From Pristionchus mayeri (lineage: Eukaryota; Nematoda; Chromadorea; Rhabditida; Neodiplogasteridae), in contig BTRK01000003.1 of assembly GCA_036245805.1 (NCBI GenBank), positions 22,223,292 through 22,287,291 of the forward strand: DNA of 64,000 nt, written 5' to 3'. This document shows positions 1 to 9,199 of this stretch, piece by piece (within the stretch, counting starts at the first letter, position 1; every line of letters begins with the position of its first letter). The translations under genes and the position numbers were made by a program. The notes below the pieces were generated by a model that was not told the DNA's origin, did not search any database, and saw nothing but the letters and a program-made list of their open reading frames with translations.

Positions 1-527
1 CGAGGCAAATATGACGCAGTATTTGTAAGGATCAGACAATTCAGGGAGGATCTGGAACACCAATTTTTCAATAATATGGTATCCGGGGTACTTTTTCATG
101 CTGATGACGATGGTCAACTTCATTTTGCAGAATTGACCTCTAATGAAGCACTATTTCACCCGTCGAAATAGCGAAATTTCCGGTTTATTTGATTTATCAG
201 GAGTAAAACTTGCTATAAAAATTTGAAAATTTGTTTCCCGGGGAGGTTTTTCATTCTCTACACGATGGAATGGTCAACAACCGCGTTTGCAAGTTCCTTC
301 ATTGGTTTCCGGATTTTATTTATGGCTAAAACTCAAAAGTAGAAACCGGCATTTGGTGTGCATGTAAAGTATCTAGTGCATAGGCCGTAATCCGATTTTT
401 GCTCAATTTGAAGGATGGGATTTTTACTTATGCCCATTTTAGTTTTCCGATTTCAAAAACTGCTCATCTCTCACTGTCTAGTCAGCGAACAAGACAGCAC
501 ATTGTTCAACCATTCACGTATCACTGA

Positions 528-582
528 TGGCTCAAGTGGTAGTGCATTGGTCTATTACTTAGCGAGTCTCGGGTTCAATGCC
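528..582 (+). other. tRNA-like Pol III promoter (A and B boxes), SINE-type
   Basis: TGGCTCAAGTGG at 528-539 matches the A-box consensus, and GGTTCAATGCC at about 572-582 is a one-mismatch B box. Their spacing is that of a tRNA gene. The D-stem and acceptor stem do not pair properly, so this is a tRNA-derived promoter within a repeat and not a functional tRNA gene. Confidence 0.6.
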
Positions 583-857
583 CGCCGCTGTTCAAATTTT
601 GCAATATTTTGATCAAGTTTCTAACAGGCGTTGCCAAGATACATCTCAGCTCAATTTTCATCAATAATGCTTAGACACAATACTTCATCTTTTGTTATTA
701 ACGATATGTTTGCTTTCTGTCTAGAAGATTAAAATGTATTCAAATTATATTGTCTTTACTAATCAATGATTTACTCTTTCACCAAAACACTCGTTAGAAA
801 TATATTGAGGGTCCATTGAAAAATTGCAAAGCTATTGCAAAACCTGAACAGCGCCGA

Positions 858-911
858 GGATCGAACCCGCGACTCGCTGAGCGATAGCACAACGCACTAC
901 CAATTGAGCCA
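858..911 (-). other. tRNA-like Pol III promoter, inverted copy
   Basis: On the minus strand the A box TGGCTCAATTGG (900-911) is followed by the B box GGTTCGATCC (858-868), a closer match to consensus than the plus-strand copy. The first acceptor-stem bases lack a matching 3' partner and the D stem has a mismatch, so it is scored as a tRNA-derived repeat promoter. Confidence 0.65.
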
Positions 912-2154
912 TCAGGAATACGAGACTGGCTGAATAAGTGTACTCTCTTGTTCGCTGACTAGTTAGTGAGGGATGAGTAGGTTTTGAAATCGGAAAACTA
1001 AAATCGGCATAAGTAAAAATCCCATACTTCAAATTGAACAAAAACACGGCATGATTTTTCCCGACACTCTGTTAAGAGGTGATGTTCCCGCGGGGAACAT
1101 TTTGGGGCGGAGTCTTCCATTGGTCCCTCGATAAAACCAGTAAAAAAACATTTCCTTTTTTATCATTTTTCATTCTTTTAAAGAGTGTAAATTTAGCAAT
1201 CACTTGTTGTTGCATTAGCAAAACAATTAAAGACTCACTCCTTTGTTGTCAATTGACGATTTTTAAATAGTTTCACATAACACACGTTTCTCACCATTAA
1301 AATTAAATTTATCAATCAAAAACGCAAAATAATAATCGTTTAGTGACAATAGTATAAAAATATCATATAAAAGAATTTAACAAATAAAAAAATAATATTA
1401 ATGAAACAAATCAATGAATAGGTAAAAAATCAATAACTATCGTAATCAGTGATCGAACACCGTATAGCTAACAAATCATTTTGAACGACATACCGAAATC
1501 AGGCAATTTCAAGCTAGAAGGTACAGAATTAAGGCAATTTAACTCAAAACACTACAGTACTCAGGGAATCAGTTGTACTGCCCATCCGGAAAATAGTCGT
1601 GAACATTTTCCGGTCCCGGGGACATGTTTTTAAAAAGTCGTCGGGAAAAATCATGCCGTGCAAAAATCGGATTACAGCCTATGCACTAGATACTTTACAT
1701 GCGCACCAAATGCCGGTTTCTACTTTTGAGTTTTAGCCATAAATAAAATCCGGAAACCAATGAAGGAACTTGCAAACGCGGTTGTTGACCATTCCATCGT
1801 GTAGAGTATGAAAAACCACAACGGGAAACAAATTTTCAAATTTTTATAGCAAGTTTTACTCCTGATAAATCAAATAAACCGGAAATTTCGCTATTTCAAA
1901 AGGTGAAATAGTGCTTCATTAGAGGTCAATTATGCAAAATGAAGTTGACCATCGTCATCAGCATGAAAAAGTACCCCGGATTCCATATTATTGAAAAATT
2001 GATGTTCCAACGTTTGTTCGATTCTTAGGAGTACGGCGTCATATAGTATTTCCAACCGAAAACCACATTATTTCAAAATTTACTACACTCGAAACGGCAT
2101 GAACTTCAATAATCCTGGATCGAACCACAACTACAGACATAAGAAATAGCATAA

Positions 2155-2171
2155 ATATATATATATATATA
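2155..2171. repeat. (AT)n microsatellite
   Basis: A short run of alternating A and T between the first foldback and the next inverted repeat. Confidence 0.9.
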
Positions 2172-2204
2172 AATTGCCCGGTATTTTATGCTCACTAGTG
2201 TATG

Positions 2205-2962
2205 TCTGAGGACTACTCAGAAAATGTTTCTGTTGCTGCTCGGTTGATGCAGCATTGCTGCAAAAACAGGGTCGCCAATTTAGAACTCGGGTTCTAGGCA
2301 TCCTAGGGACTCAAAACATCAAAATGATCGCCATCATGATCCCTTATGATCCTGAGAAGACTATGAAAACAATATCTAGTATTTTGCTCTCAGCGCATCA
2401 ACAAAAATTCACAGCTTGTGGGAAAGATAGGTAAAAGTGCTTGTGTAGGTATATTCAAAATGTAGTATCGGCGCATTTATGCACAGGCACCCTGCATCAA
2501 TTATCGCACACTAACGCAGCTATGGTGTGAAAAACGTTACTACGATATTTTTGCGCAAAAATTTAAATGGCTTGAGCAAGCCCGTCTTTTATACAGGAAA
2601 AACAATCGCCGCGGGCAGGTAAGACTTCCAAACAAACTAAATAAATCGGGAATCAGTTCTTCAATACATTTTGCACCTGCTCACACAAAACTCGATTTTA
2701 ATTTAATTTTCCCATGAAATTATTCAAAAAATGGACATGCAAAAAATATTTCTGATGCCCTGACTCCATTTTTATGAGATAGCGTTTTACGCTCAGGATC
2801 ATCTGGGAGCGTGCTGGCAATCATTTTGATGTTTTGAACGTTCCAAGCATGCTTAGAACACGAGTTCTGAATTTGCGACCCTGTTTTTGAAGCCATGCTG
2901 CAGCAAAATTGCGACTGAGCAACAATTTCAAAAAAAAAATTTCTGTGCAGTCTTCAGGCATA
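2205..2962. repeat. Second inverted repeat (arms about 150-175 bp)
   Basis: About 2205-2358 and 2785-2962 are diverged inverted copies. Shared blocks on opposite strands include AAAACAGGGTCGC, CAAAACATCAAAATGAT and ATGATCCTGAG. The spacer of about 430 bp is AT-rich and non-coding. It resembles an old foldback or MITE whose termini can no longer be defined. Confidence 0.7.
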
Positions 2963-3015
2963 TCTCCAACCTCAAAAAGTTAGGAAAGCACGAAAAAAAA
3001 TCATGCTAGAATAAC

Positions 3016-3052
3016 GCAATCACACTGTTTTTTTAAAGAACAGTGTGATTGC
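3016..3052. repeat. Perfect 14-bp hairpin
   Basis: GCAATCACACTGTT (3016-3029) is followed after 9 bases by its exact reverse complement (3039-3052). The loop is T/A-rich. It may be a remnant of an element terminus. No Pol III box or gene is associated. Confidence 0.8.
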
Positions 3053-3678
3053 TTCATCACTACGCAACAACTGTGCAGTTGTGTCATAACCTAATAATTC
3101 AAAAAAAACTTCGATGAATTTGGTGCATAACATAGAGGTTTCGAAACTTATTATATAATAATTATTGCTTATGTAAAAAGATGAAACACGTTCCAAAAGT
3201 GTCCCACGAATTATGCAAGCAACTGCATGCCAACTTCTTGATAGAGTAATCTAGTCATCCCACCCACGACATATACTAATAATGAGCAAGAGCCAATTTC
3301 ACTGATTTCAATGAGATTCTTCTAAAAAGTTGACTTCCACATGCGTTCATTATTCAACCACTATTAAAATCACTCTAGGGACCGATGGATCACATATTTA
3401 TATCCTTGTCTCACCGCTGATCGTACTGGAGGTGCTGGAAATGCTCGTATCTCTTGAATCGGCGCACATTATCCACACTATGGTCGATATACCTGAACAC
3501 CCATACATTGATATCTTTACAATCCTTTGTACTTCATCACACTAATATTAATAGATTATATCCAATCTATAGTGGTTATTAGAGACAGTATTTTCCTACA
3601 TTCCTCAATGCAAATGATAGAAGGTATTTCTGCTAAATATATGCAATTAACTTCAAATAAGAAATATCAACATCCACC

Positions 3679-4753
3679 GTATATCACGCCTGTCACGAGA
3701 GAATCGATCTGGGAGTGGTAATGGCAAATTTTTTTTCATCATTTTTAGTCACCCCTAGGTAGGCCCTAACACCACCTGAAGTCATTTTGCTCTGAGATCA
3801 TTCTTAAGGTCACTACGTCGAGTACCCTACCTGTGACCCTAACCTTAACAGCGTATATCTCGTTTCTAGAGCGATTTTGAGCGAAATGTCATTTTGAGGA
3901 GCCCCTGATTATTTTTCGAGCTCTATCGATCTATGAAAACTAGAAGTCATGAATGTTCTTTAGAACTGAGTTACAGTTAGGGTAGGTTAAGTCAAAAGTG
4001 TAGGAAAAGATTCCATAGATTTTGGGATATGTGATAGCCCGCGTCGAGCTCTTTCGAATAAGATATTTGCGGTTCTAAAAAGAGGGGGACCCAAGCAACG
4101 TTTTGGCCCTTAGAAAAGGTTTAGTTGATTTGAAATAATTTCATTTCATCTCTCACTGCGCTCAATATACGAGAGATAATTGAAAATGAAGAGACCAATG
4201 TATCTCACACCGAACCCTTCGCCGCGCGCAACCAATAATGACTGGTATTTCTTTTTATTTTATGTTGAAAAATATCTTCAAATCAACAAAACCTTTTCTA
4301 AGGGCCAAAACGTTGCTTGGGTCCCCCTCTTTTTAGAACCGCAAATACCTTATTCGAAAGAGCTCGACGTGGGCTATCACATATCCCAAAATCTATGGAA
4401 TCTTTTCCTACACTTTTGACTTAACCTACCTTAACTGTAACGCAGTTCTAAAGAACATTCATGACTTCTAGTTTTCATAGATCGATAGAGCTCCAAAAAT
4501 AACCAGGGGCTCCTCAGAATGACATTTCGCTCAAAATCGTTCTAGAAACGAGATATACGCTGTTAAGGTTAGGGTCACAGGTAGGGTACTCGACGTAATT
4601 ACCTTAAGAATGATCTCAGAACAAAATGACTTACGGTGGTGTTAGGGCCTACCTAGGGGTGAATGAACATGATATGAACATATTTTTCGATTTTGGTCCC
4701 ATTACCAAGTTTTGAAAATCTAGCTCGATTCTTTCGTGACAGGCGTGATATTA
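3679..4753. repeat. About 1.07-kb foldback element with long arms
   Basis: Arms 3679-4143 and about 4266-4753 are near-identical inverted copies about 465-490 bp long. Outer ends read TATCACGCCTGTCACGA on the left and its complement on the right. The central spacer is only about 120 bp. The arms carry no reading frame resembling a transposase. I could not define a target-site duplication with confidence. Confidence 0.88.
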
Positions 4754-4963
4754 CTCGAACCTCATCTGAGTGTGATTTGTGAGGAGATCCATGGGCATTG
4801 CTCCCTGATCTTGCCGAGTCATATCAGCTGGATCCTTCTTCGGTGCAACTGGAATTAAATAATCAATTCACCTCTTTTCTGGGCATCCATCTGATCCACA
4901 AAGATATATGTTCCTTACAGGCGCGTTCAAAACCCGAGCACCAGTATATGGATTCGTACTTTA

Positions 4964-5192
4964 AAGTTCCCGGACGAGGACGAAACCCTGATCTGACCCT
5001 GATCTCGTCGCGTGTACGAGAGAGTATGCAAAATTGAGAGAGCGCGGGATTACGCTGATCATTCCCGGCTTCCCCTTGAGGCTATTATTGATTTTTAACA
5101 TTTGTGTATATTCATTCTCAACTAATTCAGCCATCGGCTATTCGATGGAGGACAAAAAACAGGGGGTCAATTTTGCCCTCGTCCGGTAACTT
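4964..5192. mobile_element. MITE copy 1 (TA-flanked, about 229 bp)
   Basis: The ends AAGTTCCCGGACGAGGACGAAA and TTTTGCCCTCGTCCGGTAACTT are imperfect terminal inverted repeats. The element is flanked by TA on both sides (4962-4963 and 5193-5194), as for Tc1/mariner-type insertions. A second copy in opposite orientation lies at 52402-52612 and shares most of the interior, including CATCGGCTATTCGATGGAGG. It is non-coding and non-autonomous. Confidence 0.85.
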
Positions 5193-5252
5193 TAAGCAAG
5201 AATTTAACAAGATACTTTTATCCCAACACATATATGTATATGTGCTAGTAAA

Positions 5253-5570
5253 TTAGATACAATAAGCTCTGAGTGTTGCTACAAACTGGGTTATGCTTTG
5301 TTAATTGAAACACCCCATTCAAGTAATGATTCTCACCATGTTCTGGTCGTTCTGGTGTAATGTACATGCCAGTGGGCAATTTGATGTAATTTTGCAGCCG
5401 ATATCGCTCCTTTAAAGAGAATATGAGCTAAAGGAAAGCGGCCAAAGAATAAATTATGGATAAAATCTTCAGCCTCGACGTACCTTCTGATGTTCTTCAT
5501 TGGCATTTACTGCCTCTTGCCATCGCTTGAATTTGGACCATTTGTGGACCATCCAATTCGAGGAAGTCAT
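5253..5570 (-). CDS. 61-aa microprotein, three exons, function unknown
   Basis: I do not recognise this protein. The minus-strand model joins exons 5570-5484, 5409-5337 and 5278-5253: 186 nt including TAA, 61 aa, in frame throughout. Donors are GTACGT and GTGAGA; acceptors are CTTTAAAG (weak) and TTTGTAG. The peptide starts MTSSNWMVHKW and is rich in Lys, Arg, Glu and aromatic residues (KWSKFKRWQEAV, then QNYIKLPTGMYITPERPEH). There is no signal peptide or membrane segment. The basic amphipathic start resembles small accessory subunits of mitochondrial complexes, but that is only an impression. The next gene upstream on the same strand is the CX-module gene, whose stop lies about 430 bp away. 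The consistent phases argue it is real. Expression evidence would decide. Confidence 0.5.
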
Positions 5571-5995
5571 TCCTCTCACTACCGAAGTGCGCATTCTGCA
5601 CAAAATTCATCCACCTCTAACCATTCTCCTCTTGGACAAAACGGCACTACTCTATTTACACGTCAAAGAGAGTGTTCATTCATCCTCGGAACGTATTAAT
5701 CAGGTACTTCGTTTGAACTCTCAACAAGTGACCAACTCTGATTGATGGAAACCCGCGATTATCTTTATCGCTAAATTCGATTAATGAACAACGTAACACG
5801 TGTCGATATGAGGAAAGATGTGGAACTAGTGAAATGAGTACTTGGACAAATTACAATAAACTTCTCAAGTATGGCGCTAGGAAGAGGCAAGAACTTTGAT
5901 CTCTGAAAGTTCTCCTAGGGCCATTTGGGATTGAAAGGGGTGGATTAGTTAGCAGATGTTCTAGAAACAAGACTACGATAACTTAGAGGATGTAC
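5571..5995. other. Short intergenic stretch
   Basis: This lies between the start of the microprotein gene and the stop of the CX-module gene, both on the minus strand. It would hold the 3' UTR of the latter. A plus-strand frame of about 80 codons at 5500-5745 overlaps the microprotein's first exon antisense and has no family resemblance. Confidence 0.5.
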
Positions 5996-8900
5996 TTAGT
6001 ACTGCTGATGAGCGGGATAAGCGGGGTACTGATTCGGATTGTACTGATTGGGATAAGCGGGATACTGATTGGGACCTTGGTTCGGGTACTGATTCTGGGA
6101 TGGATGCTGCTCGTACTGGGGCTGCGAATAGTTAGGCTGCTGACCGTACTGCTGCATCGGGTATTCTGCAATGCATCCTAATTTGGTTGAGGGAGACTGT
6201 CATGACAATCTTTTAAATACCATTATGTCAATGACTAATAGAACTTGCATAATTCGTAAATGTTCTCACCTCCCTGTCCCTGGTCGTACTCGTTTCGCTT
6301 ATCTCCCCCGAAAGAACCCCCGAAGCACTTGTACGCGACGAAGCAACCACAGCAGCAGAGAAGGAAAAGGAAGATGAGGATACTGCAAGGAATATGGATG
6401 GATTGGGTCGATGGACAGGGCCAGAGACAGAACAGAAGGATAGCGAGAGAGGGACAGGGGAAGCATGCAGATTCGAGTGCAAACTGATTAGTTGTTGAAA
6501 GCAGATAGGAAAGAGGGGGAAGTATGACTAGCTAACTGAGAACACCATCACCACTCACCAGTTCGATCGATAATAATCACGGGGAGGAGGTCAATTACAA
6601 AAATTAGAGAAGACGTGCAGTGATGATGAGCGTACTGGAATAGCTCAAACCACATCACGTATTGACGTCAGGCGGATACAGTCAGTCACTCAACGGCGGA
6701 CGGACAATTCAGTTTGAGAGAAGCCAAGCGATCTGTTGCCATGTGTGTGAAACTATTAATCAGGCCAAGACACAAAGTAGGTAATACTCGACCAGAATAA
6801 TAACAGAAATGATGAAAACAACCGAAATATTCGGGATAGATGAAGAATATGGGAGAGGAGTGGAGGGGGGGGGGGTGCGATAGAGAGAGGCTATTATAGT
6901 AGACCATCGTCATACGATGTTCATGTTAGTAGAAGGGAGTAGACCTACAGAGTTCCGATGGTGGCGAATGAAGATCCTCCTCCGAAGGACGAGGGTCGAT
7001 TTCCTTGATTGACGGGGGGAGGAGGGGCGGGACAGCAGTCAGTGCCACAGCACACCTCCGCCCCTGCCTTGCAGCCCCACGTGACCTGCTTGGGACGGGA
7101 TCCGTCAGGGTACTGGATCTGCAAGGGTACAGAGTCAATACTGTGCCATTAATTCGAATGTAATTAGCTTAGTTCATCCTCCGTCGTTTTCGCAACTGCA
7201 CCACTCACCGCATTGAGGACGGTGTCGGGAGAGGGAGCCACAGTAGTCGAAGATGCATTCGGGTCAACGGTAGTCGTCTCAGTGGGAGAGACCGTCGTCG
7301 TCGTAGTCGTCGTAGTTGGCGCAGTGGTGACCTGACAAGAGAAGGGATCGATTAGATATAAGATACTACTCTAAGTACAGAAAGCGTAGTACGGGGTGTT
7401 GTGGCGAGATTTAGTACATTTGATTATAAATATACGCGGGCGAAAAAACGTTCTGCCTATATTTAGAATCAAATGTGCTAAATCTCGTCACCACACCACG
7501 GACTGCGCTTTCTGTTCTCACAGTAGTAGATCAGAAAAATACCCGCGCAAAGATGATTCGAAGAAATAAAAGTATTAAAACAATTGAAAAATAATGGCAG
7601 AGGGAATAGATAACGTACGCCCTGGAGTTCACTGAGAGGAATGGAGCAGGTGATCATTCCATTCTGCTGCTTGTAGTTGTTGTCCCAGTAGTAATTGCGA
7701 CCGCCGTGATTGAATGGCGCGCTCGCGCTACCGATGATCGCCTTCCCTACAATTACAACTCTTATTCTCTCTCACACTCTCTCCCTTTGCACACTTGGCA
7801 GCAAAAAAACAGTGAGGATGCACATCTCAGCCAAAAGTTCGATAGTGATAAACTACCGTACCTGCTTCCCATGCGAGAACTCCTCCCACTGCTCCGAGTG
7901 CTCCTGCAGCCAGAGCCGTCTTGAAGCCACCAGAAGACGATCTAGAGCCAGCTCCGAAGGAATTCTGATTGAACGTCGACCTGAACGAGTCACTTCACTC
8001 ATCATTCTCCAGATACTAAAATAATTTTTTGTAAGAACATTTCGCAATTTTTTTACTCAGAAATAATGAATATGATTCGGCATCGATGAAGCTTGGAAAT
8101 CCCCACATTATTGTAACCCCTCATGATGATTCACGATTTTACATGGTTTCGATGCAGTGCTAACAACGTAATACCCGCCCCAAATAAAGAACAACATGAG
8201 CTGAGTCATCCTATGAGAAATATACGCCTGTTTACCTAGAGATGATGACAATAAATAAATCAACTTACGTTCCTCCTCTGTTGTTGAATCCTCCACCGCC
8301 GAATCCGGGCTGCTGCAATGTTTTTCGAACGTGATAATGTTCTCTAAACGATCCAAAAGAAGATGCCTTTTTTATTTCCTCCTCACAACATTTTTCCCGC
8401 GGTCAGTGAAAAGGATTGGCTATCAATGGTATCTTCTCATAACTGGATAGAAAAGCACAGCACATTCATCTGCCACCACACACCATCTCGACCTACCGAA
8501 TTCGTTCTACCTCCACCTCCCATCGAGCCGACATTGTTAGGGCGAGTAGGCTGCTGCTAAATAAGGTAGAAACTAGAGAAGCGGTGCGAGTACCAAATTG
8601 TGCTCTCCAGAACCAAGAGAAAGCGGGTGTTAATTGATTGCCGCTCGGCAGGATAAACGGACCGGGTTGGGATGAGGGCCATTGAATCCACCAGGCTGCT
8701 GCTGAAATGGAGAGAATATATGAAGGAAGGAATTGTATGTTCATGTAGTTGCAGATGTACAAAGCGTCTCACCGGTCTGATTCCTCCCGATTGTCCTCCA
8801 GGGGGGAATCCTCCTCCAGACTGTCCACCGAATGAACCTCCTCCACTCGGATTGTTGCGCGCTCCTGATGCAATAAACTCATCATCAATCAACCACCATC

Positions 8901-9199
8901 AAGTTTTGTTCTAATAACTCGTCCCTAACCAATGCTCCCTCTAGATGGTTCTCTTAACAAGATCGAAACCCGCTCTCTCGCAAGTATCCCGTCACTTCTT
9001 CCCATTCACCGACTGTTGATCGTACACCTCACGGCATTGTGAAAGGGAGCTGCTCTCTGCTAGCAGTCAGCTGCTAGAGGGCGAGGGAGTGCTACTCACC
9101 CGATGATCCTCTGTTGAAGTTTCCGCCCCCACTGCTGCTCCTGCGAGGGAAGACGGGAGTGGATATCAAGAGGATGAGCAGTAACATCCGCTTGTCCAT
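5996..9199 (-). CDS. CX-module single-pass membrane protein, 385 aa
   Basis: Eleven exons (9199-9100, 8864-8773, 8701-8663, 8556-8497, 8312-8269, 7980-7862, 7746-7619, 7331-7209, 7118-6949, 6382-6270, 6165-5996) sum to 1158 nt, exactly 386 codons with the stop. Order in the protein: signal peptide (MDKRMLLLILLISTPVF), a Gly/Ser/Asn/Gln-rich stretch, an Ala/Gly hydrophobic patch (LAAGALGAVGGVLAW), the first part of a CX module with NYYWDNNYK and TCSIPL, a Thr-rich insert of about 40 residues (TTTTTTTT), the second part with WGCKAGAEVCCGTDCC, one membrane helix followed by a Cys cluster (LLCCCGC), and a Tyr/Gln/Pro/Asn tail with PNQYP repeats. CX modules are nematode extracellular Cys domains of unknown function. 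The Thr-rich exon splits the module, which is unusual. By topology the tail is cytoplasmic. An intron holds a palindromic repeat (7361-7533). Confidence 0.85.
7361..7533. mobile_element. Palindromic MITE-like element in an intron
   Basis: About 74 bases (GATACTACT to AAATATA) are followed after roughly 27 bases by a near-perfect reverse complement. Matched blocks include ACAGAAAGCG and CGAGATTTAG. It sits in the intron between the two CX-module exons at 7331 and 7619. It is non-coding, and in transcript form it would fold into a strong hairpin. Confidence 0.85.

Larger units (their letters stand above)
396..1045. repeat. Nested foldback insertion carrying two tRNA-like units
   Basis: This about 650-bp segment begins TTTTTGCTCAATTTGAAG and ends with its near-perfect reverse complement. 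Its arms (about 400-612 and 830-1045) are inverted copies of one another. The outer element's opposite arm near 1640-1680 reads straight through the insertion point, so the uninterrupted state is preserved there and the insertion is younger than the outer foldback. Each arm holds a tRNA-like internal promoter, so the unit looks like a head-to-head pair of tRNA-derived SINEs or a foldback built from one. Confidence 0.75.
1..2052. repeat. Large foldback element, outer arms
   Basis: The first about 400 bases reappear as a diverged reverse complement at about 1600-2052. For example, the stretch around 250-400 (ACACGATGGAATGGTCAACA) is matched on the opposite strand around 1680-1810. Similarity fades at base 1, so the left arm may continue outside the window. 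The right arm is uninterrupted, whereas the left arm is broken at about 396-1045 by a second inverted element. The middle (1100-1600) is AT-rich and shows no coding potential. It is probably a non-autonomous foldback transposon. No transposase was seen. Confidence 0.85.

Noticed and set aside
528..600. Functional tRNA gene
   Set aside because: A and B boxes are present, but acceptor and D stems do not pair in either copy.
415..612. 65-codon frame in the first foldback
   Set aside because: It lies wholly inside the inverted tRNA-like unit, with a related antisense frame in the other arm, so it reflects the repeat and not a protein.
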